A DNA stretch of 64,000 nt from an uncultured Bacilli bacterium (lineage in GTDB: Bacteria > Bacillota_I > Bacilli_A > RF39 > UBA660). The first letter of the stretch is position 1. Each line of letters starts with the position of its first letter. Shown here one piece after another: positions 15,517 to 23,910 of this stretch. The stretch is from NCBI GenBank assembly GCA_934098565.1, contig CAKOON010000001.1:186001-250000 (forward strand), read 5' to 3'. The position numbers and the translations under genes are program-made. A model generated the notes under the pieces. That model was not told the DNA's origin. It ran no database searches and worked only from the letters and a program-made list of their open reading frames with translations.

Positions 15517-15571
15517 AAAGTATAAAATTTAAGGATATAGCTTATATTTAATTAGGATAGAGAGGATAAAT

Positions 15572-18196
15572 ATGGAAAAATTTGTGTATGACTTTAGTGA
15601 AGGCACAAAAGACATGAAGGAACTTTTAGGAGGTAAGGGGGCTAATCTATGTAGTATGAAAGCCCTATCTCTACCAGTTCCTGATGGCTTTATTGTAAGT
15701 ACTAAAGCTTGTAATAAGTATTATCAAGAAAATGAAATAATAGCAATGGAAGTAGAAGATGAGATTTATAATCATCTAAGTGGTTTAGAAAACCGAACGG
15801 GAAAGATTTTAGGTGATGTTAATAAACCCCTTTTAGTGTCAGTACGTAGTGGGGCTAGAAGCAGTATGCCAGGTATGATGGATACTATTTTAAATTTAGG
15901 TCTTAATGATAGAGTAGCAGAAAGTCTTACGACTTTGACTAATAATAAAAGATTTGTTTATGACTCATATCGTCGTTTGATTATGATGTTTGGCGATGTG
16001 GTAATGGGAAAAGACAAGAGTATTTTTGAAGAATATTTAACTAATTATAAAAAAGAACATAGTTATAATGTTGATACGGATTTAACAGGTGATGATTGGT
16101 ATAATATTACTATTGCCTATAAGAAGATATATAAGAATTTGACAAATGAAGAGTTTCCCGAAGATGCTACTAGACAGCTTATCATGGCAATTGGCGCCGT
16201 TTTTAAATCATGGAATAATAAACGGGCTATTTATTATCGCAAACTTAATAATATTCCTGATGATTGGGGAACCGCTGTAAATATTCAAGAAATGGTTTAT
16301 GGTAATAAGAACAATAATTCGGGAACTGGAGTGGCTTTTAGCCGTAATCCGGTTACGGGAGAAAATAAGCTTTTTGGGGAATATTTAATTAATGCCCAAG
16401 GGGAAGATGTTGTAGCAGGTATTAGAACTCCCCAAAGTATTGAGACTTTAAAAGATATTATGCCCGATATTTATGATGAGTTTTTAGAGATTGCCAAAAG
16501 ACTAGAAGATTATTATGCTGACATGCAAGATATGGAGTTTACCATTGAAGATGGTCGCCTTTATATGCTACAAACAAGAAGTGGGAAGCGAACTGGTTTG
16601 GCAAGTGTTAATATTGCCATGTCTTTGGTTTCGGAAGGCAAGATTAGCAAAGAAGAGGCAATTAAAAGAGTTAGTATTGATGATATAACTCAAGCTTTAC
16701 ACCCTGTATTCAAGAAAAGCAGCATTGCTCAAGCTAAGATAATCGGTAAAGGTTTAGCAGCCAGTCCTGGTGCGGCTAGCGGGGCGATTACTTTTGAGGC
16801 TAGCAAAGCAATTGAAGAAGCTAAGAAAGGCCATAAAACTATTTTAGTTCGTCATGAAACAAGTCCAGAAGATATTGAAGGCATGCATTATGCAGAAGGT
16901 GTTTTAACGATTAGAGGCGGGATGACTTCTCATGCGGCTGTAGTAGCCAGAGGAATGGGAATTGTTTGTGTAAGTGGTTGTAGCAACATGGATATTACCA
17001 AGGAAGGTCTTATAACTAGTGAGAAGAAAGTCTTAAAAGAAGGCGATATCATCTCTATTGATGGTGCGACGGGTCTTGTTTATGAAGGAACTTTAGAAGT
17101 AGAAAATGTTAGTGATAATGCAGCCTTAAGTGAACTTTTAAAAATGTGTGATGAAGTTAAGAACTTAGAAGTACGTGCTAATGCTGATACGAAGAAAGAT
17201 ATGGAGATTGCAAAGAGTTTTGGCGCCGCCGGTATTGGTTTAGTTAGAACAGAACATATGTTCTTTGACTCGATGCGAATTTTTAAATTCAGACAAATGA
17301 TACTAGCTAATGATAAAAAAACTAGGCTAGAAGCATTAGTATCTTTATTACCATATCAAGAGAAAGACTTTGAAGAATTATATCGTCTTAACTCAGGATT
17401 ACCCGTAGTTATTCGCTATTTAGACCCACCATTACATGAATTCTTACCGAAAGATGAGGAAGAAATTAAAGAGTTAGCTACTTCTTTAAAGGTAAGCGTT
17501 GCTGATTTAAAATTAAAAATCGAAAGTCTTAAAGAATTCAATCCAATGATGGGGCATAGGGGGTCAAGATTAGATATTACTTACCCTGAGATAGCTGTTA
17601 TGCAGACTAATGCCATCATCAGTGCAGCTTGTAATGTGAAAAAAGAAGGTATTGAGCCGGTAGTCGAGATTATGCTGCCACTTATTATGGATAAAAAAGA
17701 ATTTGTTTATATTCGAAATATTGTTGAAAAAGAGATTAAACGAGTTTTAGAAAAACGAGGCATGGCTTTATCTTATCAAATTGGGGCGATGATTGAAGTA
17801 CCAAGAGCTGCTATCTTAGCTGATGAGCTAGCTAGTGTCTGTGATTTCTTCTCGTTTGGAACCAATGATTTAACTCAGTTAACTTTTGGCTTCTCTAGGG
17901 ATGATGCAGCAAAGTTTTTAGGAGATTATTATGAAAAAAAGATTATCTCTCATGACGTTTTTATGGATTTAGATACTAATGGGGTTGGTAAGTTAGTTAA
18001 GGTGGCTACAAAGTTAGCAAGAACGGTAAAGCCAGATATTTCTTTAGGAGTATGTGGAGAACATGCTGCTTCTTTAGAGTCAATTATTTTCTTTGATAAG
18101 ATTGGCCTTTCTTATATTTCAGCATCAGCCTACCGTGTACCAATTGCTAAATTAGCAGCTGCTAAAGCGGCCTTAATTAATAAAGAAACGGAGTAG
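15572..18196 (+). CDS. ppdK: Pyruvate, phosphate dikinase
   Basis: 874 residues, the family's standard length. Begins with FSEGTKDMKELLGGKGANL (ATP-grasp domain), has the phosphohistidine swivel motif GGMTSHAAVVARGMG (catalytic His) and the C-terminal TIM barrel with GLVRTEHMFF and GVCGEHAAS. Interconverts pyruvate, ATP and Pi with PEP, AMP and PPi; in fermenting low-GC bacteria it usually runs toward pyruvate and saves ATP. Single-gene unit with a strong terminator. Confidence 0.97.
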   Translation: MEKFVYDFSEGTKDMKELLGGKGANLCSMKALSLPVPDGFIVSTKACNKYYQENEIIAMEVEDEIYNHLSGLENRTGKILGDVNKPLLVSVRSGARSSMPGMMDTILNLGLNDRVAESLTTLTNNKRFVYDSYRRLIMMFGDVVMGKDKSIFEEYLTNYKKEHSYNVDTDLTGDDWYNITIAYKKIYKNLTNEEFPEDATRQLIMAIGAVFKSWNNKRAIYYRKLNNIPDDWGTAVNIQEMVYGNKNNNSGTGVAFSRNPVTGENKLFGEYLINAQGEDVVAGIRTPQSIETLKDIMPDIYDEFLEIAKRLEDYYADMQDMEFTIEDGRLYMLQTRSGKRTGLASVNIAMSLVSEGKISKEEAIKRVSIDDITQALHPVFKKSSIAQAKIIGKGLAASPGAASGAITFEASKAIEEAKKGHKTILVRHETSPEDIEGMHYAEGVLTIRGGMTSHAAVVARGMGIVCVSGCSNMDITKEGLITSEKKVLKEGDIISIDGATGLVYEGTLEVENVSDNAALSELLKMCDEVKNLEVRANADTKKDMEIAKSFGAAGIGLVRTEHMFFDSMRIFKFRQMILANDKKTRLEALVSLLPYQEKDFEELYRLNSGLPVVIRYLDPPLHEFLPKDEEEIKELATSLKVSVADLKLKIESLKEFNPMMGHRGSRLDITYPEIAVMQTNAIISAACNVKKEGIEPVVEIMLPLIMDKKEFVYIRNIVEKEIKRVLEKRGMALSYQIGAMIEVPRAAILADELASVCDFFSFGTNDLTQLTFGFSRDDAAKFLGDYYEKKIISHDVFMDLDTNGVGKLVKVATKLARTVKPDISLGVCGEHAASLESIIFFDKIGLSYISASAYRVPIAKLAAAKAALINKETE

Positions 18197-18201
18197 TTTT
18201 T

Positions 18202-18233
18202 AAGTACCTGATTGTTTATAGGTACTTTTTTTC
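18202..18233 (+). terminator. Terminator of ppdK
   Basis: AAGTACCT pairs with AGGTACTT, followed by a T-run. Confidence 0.9.
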
Positions 18234-18277
18234 TTCGTTAAAGTATAGTATAATTTGTAATATAGATGGAGGCTAAA

Positions 18278-19183
18278 ATGATAAAAACATTATCTTTAGG
18301 ACAAGCTAATTATGATATATATGTCAATGTGGGAGAATATCCAGTTGAAGGAAGTAAAACCAGATTCATTAATAAGATTGGGTGTGGTGGTGGCACTGCT
18401 TGCAATGTAGCTTATATGCTAGCTAAATGGGGCGTTTCTTCAACCTTTGCTGGGGTGGTTGGCAATGATGTTTATGGAACGAGAGTTAGAAAAGAACTAG
18501 AAACAGCGGGGGTTGATACCAGATATATAGAGACTTCTTATGAAAAGGATACTGTCTTGGCTTTTAATATTTTGGATAATAGTAAAAAAATTGCAACTAA
18601 ATTAGAAGTTGCTGATGAGTATGTCAAGTTAAAGAAGTTTGATTTTGATTTTCAACCGGATTTAATTATTTTAGATGGTAATGATACTTATGCTTCAAAA
18701 CAGACAATTGAAAGATTTCCAAGAGCTATCAGTGTTTTAAGAGCTGACCGTTTTAATCAAGATATTGCGGCTTTAGCTTTAAAAGTTAATTATCTTGTTT
18801 GCTCTTTAGATTTTTCTAGTGAAGTAATGAAATCGCCAGTAGATAGTAATAATGTAACTAGTTTAGTTAATTGTTATACGGAGCTAAGAAGTCATTTTGA
18901 ACATCAAAATATTATTATTACTTTGGGGGGTAATGGATCTATGTATTTAGTTGATGACCAGATTAAAATTTCTCCAGCTTTAAAGATGAATGTTGTTGAT
19001 ACTTCCGGCTGTGGAGACATTTTTATGGGAGCGTTCTGCTACGGCCTTGCTAGTAGTTATTCTTTAGAAAAAGCTATTAAGTATGGTAATATTGCCGCGG
19101 GCTTGGCTACCGGGACAGTTGGGGGGCGTTTATCAATTCCTAAACTTGATGAGGTAAATAAAATTTATGAGAAAAATAATTGA
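18278..19183 (+). CDS. PfkB-family carbohydrate kinase
   Basis: 301 residues from the ATG after GGAGG (an upstream ATG at 18266 overlaps the ribosome site). Motifs: GCGGGTACNVAYMLAKWG near the N-terminus and DTSGCGDIFMGAF with the catalytic Asp near residue 245. Ribokinase-fold sugar or nucleoside kinase; the substrate cannot be decided. TGA stop. The downstream Smr gene overlaps it by 17 bases. Confidence 0.9.
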   Translation: MIKTLSLGQANYDIYVNVGEYPVEGSKTRFINKIGCGGGTACNVAYMLAKWGVSSTFAGVVGNDVYGTRVRKELETAGVDTRYIETSYEKDTVLAFNILDNSKKIATKLEVADEYVKLKKFDFDFQPDLIILDGNDTYASKQTIERFPRAISVLRADRFNQDIAALALKVNYLVCSLDFSSEVMKSPVDSNNVTSLVNCYTELRSHFEHQNIIITLGGNGSMYLVDDQIKISPALKMNVVDTSGCGDIFMGAFCYGLASSYSLEKAIKYGNIAAGLATGTVGGRLSIPKLDEVNKIYEKNN

Positions 19184-19433
19184 CCCTTTTACTGATTATC
19201 TGCCTCATTTAGACTTGCATGGGGAGACTACTTCTACTTGCGTTTATTTAGTAGAGTCTTTTTTGCACGATAATGTAAAATTGAAGAACAATAAAGTTGT
19301 TATAATCCATGGCAAAGGTAGTGGGGCAATCAGAAGTAAAACTCATGAATTATTAAAAAGAAATCGAAACGTTTCGAAGTATTATATTGATGGTATGAAT
19401 GATGGCCAAACGATTGTGGAAATAAAACTCTAA
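19167..19433 (+). CDS. Small MutS-related (Smr) domain protein
   Basis: 88 residues, essentially one Smr domain: LDLHGETTSTCVYLVESFL, the VVIIHGKGSGAIRSKTHELL loop and a C-terminal GQTIVEIKL strand. Smr domains are nucleases or RNA/DNA-binding modules found at the end of MutS2 or alone. The start lies inside the kinase gene, so expression is coupled. The substrate is unknown. Confidence 0.88.
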   Translation: MRKIIDPFTDYLPHLDLHGETTSTCVYLVESFLHDNVKLKNNKVVIIHGKGSGAIRSKTHELLKRNRNVSKYYIDGMNDGQTIVEIKL

Positions 19434-19525
19434 AAAATTTGACAAAGCCTAGAAAATTTGATAATATTAAGTCCCAATGGTAAGACTATATGCTGGTTTA
19501 GATTACTTACAACTATGATTGAAAT

Positions 19526-19554
19526 TTGACATTTGCAAACTTTTATGCTATAAT
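19526..19554 (+). promoter_or_regulatory. Consensus sigma-A promoter
   Basis: TTGACA and TATAAT (TGCTATAAT, extended) exactly 17 bases apart: the best promoter in the window, 33 bases before the start of the next gene. Confidence 0.92.
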
Positions 19555-19587
19555 GTCGGTATCAAAGGGTTTTTAGGGGGAATGGTT

Positions 19588-20010
19588 ATGAAAGGTTTTG
19601 TTTTAGATTATACAAACGAAAATGAGTATCACAAACTGGAAAGAGCATTAAAAAAATATAATATGCTTGCTTATAAGAAATTAAATTTTGAATATTATCC
19701 TGATTTGAGAGATGGTAAATTTGTTGGTGAATTAGTTTCTCAAAATAAGAGTAAACACACTAAGACTTATGAGTTGAAATTACCTAGTGATAGAAAATTT
19801 GCTCAAATTCATGGTGATGTCAAGTTACATTATGTAGTATATGAACAGGAAGAAATTGTTATGTTGGATACTATTACACCATCAAGTATTTTACTTGAAG
19901 GACATCAATCAGAACTTGCTACATATAAAGGTGTTATGATATCTAAAGAAAATGCTTCAAAAGACATGTTTAAAATTGATTTATTAAATATGCTGCAGAA
20001 TAATAAGTAG
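19588..20010 (+). CDS. Hypothetical protein behind a consensus promoter
   Basis: 140 residues from the ATG 7 bases after AGGGGG (an ATG at 19582 is too close). No membrane helix. Alpha/beta composition with YELKLPSDRKFAQIHGDVKLHYVVYEQEEIVMLDTITPSSIL as the most distinctive part (quoted in separated pieces: KLPSDRKFAQIHGDVK and LDTITPSSIL). Family not recognised. The perfect promoter implies strong expression. Confidence 0.75.
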   Translation: MKGFVLDYTNENEYHKLERALKKYNMLAYKKLNFEYYPDLRDGKFVGELVSQNKSKHTKTYELKLPSDRKFAQIHGDVKLHYVVYEQEEIVMLDTITPSSILLEGHQSELATYKGVMISKENASKDMFKIDLLNMLQNNK

Positions 20011-20029
20011 TGATACTTATTTTTTTTTA
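20002..20029 (+). terminator. Terminator after the 140-aa protein
   Basis: AATAAGTA pairs with TACTTATT over the stop codon, followed by a T-run. Confidence 0.85.
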
Positions 20030-20047
20030 GTTTTTTAGCAAAAATTA

Positions 20048-20076
20048 TTGCAAGAAGGACATATTTATGGTATATT
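20048..20076 (+). promoter_or_regulatory. Promoter of the tRNA pair
   Basis: TTGCAA and TATATT 17 bases apart, 22 bases before the first tRNA. Confidence 0.65.
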
Positions 20077-20097
20077 TAGTTAGTCGAATGAATTGTT

Positions 20098-20174
20098 GGA
20101 CCCTTAGCTCAATCGGTTAGAGCAATCGGCTCATAACCGATGGGTTGTAGGTTCGAGTCCTACAGGGTCCACCA
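20098..20174 (+). tRNA. tRNA with CAT anticodon, probably tRNA-Ile2 (or elongator Met)
   Basis: 77 nt including an encoded CCA. Acceptor GGACCCT/AGGGTCC, D-arm GCTC/GAGC, anticodon stem ATCGG/CCGAT with loop CTCATAA, T-arm with GGTTCGAGTCC. The body closely resembles the Bacillus tRNA whose CAT anticodon is modified to lysidine and reads ATA, so Ile2 is more likely than Met. TilS would be required and is not in this window. Confidence 0.9.
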
Positions 20175-20185
20175 TTATAACGATT

Positions 20186-20270
20186 GCGGGTATGGCGGAA
20201 TTGGTAGACGCACTAGACTTAGGATCTAGCGGAGAGATCCATGGGGGTTCAAGTCCCTTTACCCGCACCA
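20186..20270 (+). tRNA. tRNA-Leu (TAG)
   Basis: 85 nt with encoded CCA; acceptor GCGGGTA/TACCCGC, long variable arm (GGAGAGATCC region), anticodon stem CTAGA/TCTAG with loop CTTAGGA, giving TAG. Same transcript as the preceding tRNA. Confidence 0.95.
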
Positions 20271-20281
20271 AATAAGATAAT

Positions 20282-20307
20282 AAAGTCTCAAGAGATTGAG
20301 GCTTTTT
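20282..20307 (+). terminator. Terminator of the tRNA operon
   Basis: AAAGTCTCA pairs with TGAGGCTTT (one G-U), followed by T. Confidence 0.8.
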
Positions 20308-20330
20308 AATTTATAAAATTTTAGAAAATA

Positions 20331-20353
20331 AAAAAATTGCTTTTGTTAAAAGC
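20331..20353 (-). terminator. Terminator of the minus-strand 270-aa gene
   Basis: On the minus strand GCTTTTAACAAAAGC forms a hairpin followed by a T-run (the A-run at 20331-20337). Confidence 0.7.
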
Positions 20354-20372
20354 AGCTTTGATATGAGAAAAT

Positions 20373-21185
20373 CTATTTATGTTTATAATTTTTTAAATCT
20401 TCGCTTTGACTTTCTTTTAATTTTTTTGCTATCTGTAAAGCTAAATTTTCTTTCCTCTCTTCATAGATAGTCCTTATACTTTTGGCCCTTTCACTGTAAA
20501 TACTTTGATATTCTTCATTTAAAAATGGCACTAGTCCAATAATTAGGGCTTTATAAATACCTTTACTGAAATTACCTGATGTCATAGGTGCAACATAATA
20601 AGATAGTGCCGAAGTGATTTTATAGGTATTCATGATGATTTCGTCTATTGATAAGCCATTCATAATAGCAGTTAAAAAATAATCTCCCGTATTATAAGGG
20701 TCATCAAAATTTCTGGTATCAATCCAATATACCTTGGAAAATTTATTATTTTCAGTTCCATAAGTAACTCCAAACTTTGCAGCTATAGCTAAAATGTCAT
20801 TTACTTTTGGCAAAACACCGGGACATTGGAAAAAATTAAATATTGTTTGCATTACTTCTTCTTGAATTTTTCCTGGCCATATGTTTCCATAAGCGTTGTA
20901 TGGATATTCTATTTTTTTGATTTTTTCATCTAAGTTTTCAATAGTAAAACCATACTTATGGAAGATATCGAGGTCATTTCCTATATCGAATTTGTTGTCA
21001 GTAAGAACCGCACGAATATAGTCGTTTGTTAATTTCATTAAATATTTTATGGTTGTTTCATCTATGCTAACTAATCTTCTTTTATACTTAAGAAGGTCAT
21101 TTTCTTGGCTAACAACAATGGAGCATGAAATTTCTTCCTGTAATTGATTTAATATATCTTTTTTTAATTCTTCAAATTTTGTCAT
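20373..21185 (-). CDS. Hypothetical cytoplasmic protein (270 aa)
   Basis: Starts after a weak AAGAAAG site on the minus strand. Mostly helical, no signal peptide or membrane helix. Notable segments are YNAYGNIWPGKIQEEVMQ and VYWIDTRNFDDPYNTGDYF. A highly charged C-terminal helix rich in Glu/Lys follows. I do not recognise the family. It is isolated, with its own terminator, and divergent from the next plus-strand gene. Confidence 0.7.
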   Translation of the reverse strand: MTKFEELKKDILNQLQEEISCSIVVSQENDLLKYKRRLVSIDETTIKYLMKLTNDYIRAVLTDNKFDIGNDLDIFHKYGFTIENLDEKIKKIEYPYNAYGNIWPGKIQEEVMQTIFNFFQCPGVLPKVNDILAIAAKFGVTYGTENNKFSKVYWIDTRNFDDPYNTGDYFLTAIMNGLSIDEIIMNTYKITSALSYYVAPMTSGNFSKGIYKALIIGLVPFLNEEYQSIYSERAKSIRTIYEERKENLALQIAKKLKESQSEDLKNYKHK

Positions 21186-21359
21186 AAAAACATTTCTTTC
21201 TTGGAAAATATTGTAACATATATTTTTGAAAAGACAATAAATTTTAAAATAATGATTTAATTAACATAAAATGTCAAGTTTACGGATATTTTGGATTTAT
21301 TTGTAAAAAAGATTGAAAAAATACTTGTATCTATGGTACTATTATAATAGGTGATAGAT

Positions 21360-21890
21360 ATGAATATAGTAGTTGTTATAGCGAAGAATTTATTAGGTTA
21401 TTTTAATTCTTTGAATGCCTACGATATAGCTTTTATCAGTGCAAATATTGTTTTAATGTTACTAGTTGCTAGTTTTATATATGTTTTAAAAATTAAAGAT
21501 AAAGAAGAAGTCTCAGAGACTATTACTGTTGATACTAAGGATAGTGATATTTCTCTAGAAGCTTTAACTACTAAATTACAAAATAATAGTTTAGTTCGTG
21601 AGGATTTGACACGTTTTGAAACGGAGGAAGAAACCAAGGCTATAATTAGTTATGATGAACTTATTAAAACTCAAAGCATTCCTGTTTTGAAATATAAAAA
21701 CGAAGAAGAAATTAATGGCTTATTAGTAAAAGCAATTGATGTTAATAATTTAATTGAGACTATGGATCCTAAACCTATTAGTCATCCAGTTACTTATAAT
21801 GCTTTAAAAAATAGTCATCGTGCCATTAGTGCTTTAAAAGAAGAAGAGTTAGTTATTACGTTAAAAAAGTTAGATAGTATTGATAAGTAG
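21360..21890 (+). CDS. Hypothetical membrane-anchored protein (176 aa)
   Basis: Start after AGGTGAT. One or two hydrophobic segments in residues 1-45 (IVVVIAKNLLGYF and IAFISANIVLMLLVASFIYVL), then a Ser/Thr/Glu-rich cytoplasmic part with LVREDLTRFETEEETKAIISYDEL. Resembles many small Bacilli proteins with one anchor and a charged tail; no known family recognised. TATAAT at 21343-21348 probably is its -10. Confidence 0.7.
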   Translation: MNIVVVIAKNLLGYFNSLNAYDIAFISANIVLMLLVASFIYVLKIKDKEEVSETITVDTKDSDISLEALTTKLQNNSLVREDLTRFETEEETKAIISYDELIKTQSIPVLKYKNEEEINGLLVKAIDVNNLIETMDPKPISHPVTYNALKNSHRAISALKEEELVITLKKLDSIDK

Positions 21891-21910
21891 AGTGTTCTAC
21901 TTATTTTTTT
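21885..21910 (+). terminator. Terminator after the 176-aa protein
   Basis: AAGTAG pairs with CTACTT, then a T7 run; overlaps the stop codon. Confidence 0.85.
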
Positions 21911-21925
21911 GCTGGAGTCGAGAAA

Positions 21926-22120
21926 ATGGTTAATTTATATAATGTTTTAGAAAATTTAAGAAAAGAGTTTCCTTATATTTACTATGATTTTGAAAGTCCT
22001 AAAGATATATTTGAATATTTAAAAATAGATTTAGAAACTTTATTATTAATTAGTTCTAACATGCCTTTTACTTTGAATTTAGATCAAAGAAAAAATACTG
22101 GGGTTATCAGTATTACTTAA
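21926..22120 (+). CDS. Small hypothetical protein (64 aa)
   Basis: Weak ribosome site GGAG. Residues EFPYIYYDFESPKDIFEYLKIDLETLLL suggest an alpha-helical small protein, with no domain that I recognise. It lies just after a terminator and its last bases overlap the end of the convergent HTH gene. Could be real or a chance frame; codon use is ordinary for the window. Confidence 0.4.
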   Translation: MVNLYNVLENLRKEFPYIYYDFESPKDIFEYLKIDLETLLLISSNMPFTLNLDQRKNTGVISIT

Positions 22121-22562
22121 ATTTTTGATTTTTAGTTCTACCAACCATATAATCCATTGAAATATTATAAGTTTTACAAATATAGTAAAGATTAGTAGTT
22201 GTAATAAGATTATAACCAGTTTCATAATGACTATAGGTAGTTTGAGATAAACCACAGTTTCCAGCAAATTCTTCTTGCGATAAATTAAGACTTTGACGAG
22301 TTTTCTTTAAGTTTTTACTAATAGAACTCTTAGAAAATTTACTTGTCAGTTTGGAAGATTGATTTTTCCTAGTAAAGCCCATGGCAAAGTCAAGGGAATA
22401 GTTAAATTTATCACAAAACTCAATGAGTTTAGCAAGTGGAATAGGATCATTGACATTTTCCCAACCTGAGATTGTTTTTCTACTAACATTTAATATATTA
22501 CCTAATTGTTCTTGGGTTAGTTCTAATTCTTCACGACACCATTTCAAATTGTTACTTAACAT
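22113..22562 (-). CDS. Tandem-HTH (XRE-type) regulator, copy A
   Basis: 149 residues with two helix-turn-helix domains: the first about 4-60 (LKWCREELELTQEQLGNILNVSRKTISGWE in two pieces, ending with the conserved PIPLAKLIEFCDKFNYSLDF), the second about 80-140 (LKKTRQSLNLSQEEFAGNCGLSQTTYSHYE). Start after GGTGAT. Likely a cytoplasmic DNA-binding repressor. Transcribed away from the HTH-membrane gene at 22665. A close paralogue with the same arrangement lies at 22995-23441. Confidence 0.88.
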   Translation of the reverse strand: MLSNNLKWCREELELTQEQLGNILNVSRKTISGWENVNDPIPLAKLIEFCDKFNYSLDFAMGFTRKNQSSKLTSKFSKSSISKNLKKTRQSLNLSQEEFAGNCGLSQTTYSHYETGYNLITTTNLYYICKTYNISMDYMVGRTKNQKFK

Positions 22563-22664
22563 AATATCACCAGCTACAATTTTCCCATTTTATTAAGAAA
22601 TACACATAAAAAGCTGGATAATAGGTTGAAAAAGGTTTATAATTAGATTGTTAGGAAGCGTTAT

Positions 22665-22973
22665 ATGAAGAAAAAATGGATTTGCAAACGGATAATTGAA
22701 GAAATGCAAAAGAAAAATATAAGTGAAAAGGACTTAGTAAGGACATTGGGATTGCCTGAATTTATCGTAAAAGCGTATTTGCAAGGTATTACTTTGCCAC
22801 CTCTTTATGACTTAGAGTTAATAGCTTTTAAATTGGGGCTTAGTTTAAATGAGTTATTGGGTGGTAAGAAAGACGAAGATATGAAATGTCAATATATTTT
22901 ACTTGCTAGAATTAAAAGAACGATTACTGGAATCTTAGGAATATTATTGCTACTGCTTTTAATTTTTATTTAA
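22665..22973 (+). CDS. Membrane-anchored HTH protein, copy A
   Basis: 102 residues. N-terminal HTH-like domain (ISEKDLVRTLGLPEFIVKAYLQG, in part; then PPLYDLELIAFKLGLSLNELLGG), a charged linker and a C-terminal hydrophobic helix (about 83-102) preceded by basic residues, giving an N-in topology with the HTH in the cytoplasm. Paralogue of the gene at 23545. Divergent from the tandem-HTH gene, sharing a 102-base control region. Confidence 0.82.
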   Translation: MKKKWICKRIIEEMQKKNISEKDLVRTLGLPEFIVKAYLQGITLPPLYDLELIAFKLGLSLNELLGGKKDEDMKCQYILLARIKRTITGILGILLLLLLIFI

Positions 22974-22994
22974 AAAAATACTGGTAAATCAGTA

Positions 22995-23441
22995 TTATTT
23001 AAGATGTTTATTATTAGTTCGGTTAACGAAGTAGTCCATGGAGATGTTATAAGTTTTACAAATATAATAGAGATTAGTAGTAGTTATTAGAAATTTACCA
23101 CTTTCATAACCACTGTAAGTAGTTTGCGGAAACTTACATTCATCTGAAAGAACTTGTTGAGAGATATTTAATTCTTGACGAAATTTTTTGAGGTTTTTGC
23201 TAATGACGGCTTTATTGATTTTGAAAGAACCATAGTGTTTATTTTTTCGGGTTAGACCACAGACGAAGTCGAGAGAGTAATCGTATTTGTTACAAAATTT
23301 GATTAGTTTGGGTAAAGGGATAGAAGTACTAGCATTTTCACAAGCTCTGATAGCGCCGTCCGTAACACCAAAAAAATGTCCAAGTTCTTCTTGCGTTAGC
23401 TCCAATTCTTCTCTACAGTATTTTAAATTATTGTCAAACAT
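22995..23441 (-). CDS. Tandem-HTH (XRE-type) regulator, copy B
   Basis: 148 residues from the ATG 4 bases after GGTGAT (an in-frame GTG lies within that site). Two HTH domains like copy A; the strings CREELELTQE, YSLDF, LTRKN and ITTTNLYYICKTYNISMDY are shared with copy A, so this is a recent or constrained duplication. The second half of domain 1 (GVTDGAIRACENAS) has changed most, suggesting a different operator specificity. Confidence 0.88.
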   Translation of the reverse strand: MFDNNLKYCREELELTQEELGHFFGVTDGAIRACENASTSIPLPKLIKFCNKYDYSLDFVCGLTRKNKHYGSFKINKAVISKNLKKFRQELNISQQVLSDECKFPQTTYSGYESGKFLITTTNLYYICKTYNISMDYFVNRTNNKHLK

Positions 23442-23544
23442 TCTAATCACCAGAATAATTGTGCCATTAAAACCGTGAATATCTTGTAAAACCGAAGACT
23501 ATCCGTTAAAAATATGTTATACTTAGATGGTTGAGGTGTTTAAG

Positions 23545-23865
23545 ATGAACAAAAATAAAATAATTTTATATATTAAAGAAAAGATGAAACAGGAAAAAGT
23601 AACTCAAAAAGAGTTAGCTAAGGCCTTAGGTCTGCCTAAATTTGTGGTAGGATTATACATGCAAGGAGTAATTTTTCCAAGTATTTATAATTTAGAGCTT
23701 ATAGCGTTTAAGTTGGATGTTAATCTAAATGAATTATTAACGGGAGAGACGGAACTAAAAAAAGACGATGATATGATTTATTATTATGCTTTAAAAGCTA
23801 GAAAAAGAAGAATTTTCAAGATTATTATCTATATAATCTTATTATTAGCAGCGCTTTTTGTATAA
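23545..23865 (+). CDS. Membrane-anchored HTH protein, copy B
   Basis: 106 residues from the ATG after GAGGTG (an ATG at 23527 precedes the site). HTH part TQKELAKALGLPKFVVGLYMQG and NLELIAFKLDVNLNELLTG, then an acidic linker, a basic patch (KARKRR) and a C-terminal membrane helix. Closely parallel to copy A. No terminator is seen in the 39 bases to sigG, so sigG may be read from the same promoter. That connection to sporulation is inference. Confidence 0.82.
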   Translation: MNKNKIILYIKEKMKQEKVTQKELAKALGLPKFVVGLYMQGVIFPSIYNLELIAFKLDVNLNELLTGETELKKDDDMIYYYALKARKRRIFKIIIYIILLLAALFV

Positions 23866-23879
23866 TTTTAAATAAAAAT

Positions 23880-23910
23880 GCCCATAATCTTGTTAGGTGA
23901 TAAGATGGGC
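23880..23910 (+). promoter_or_regulatory. Stem-loop covering the sigG translation start
   Basis: GCCCA (23880-23884) pairs with TGGGC (23906-23910), and TCTT (23888-23891) with AAGA (23902-23905), with three bulged bases. The 10-base loop holds AGGTGAT, the ribosome binding site, and the start codon lies in the stem. It would lower sigG translation. A leader stem-loop with that effect has, as I recall, been described for B. subtilis sigG. Confidence 0.55.
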
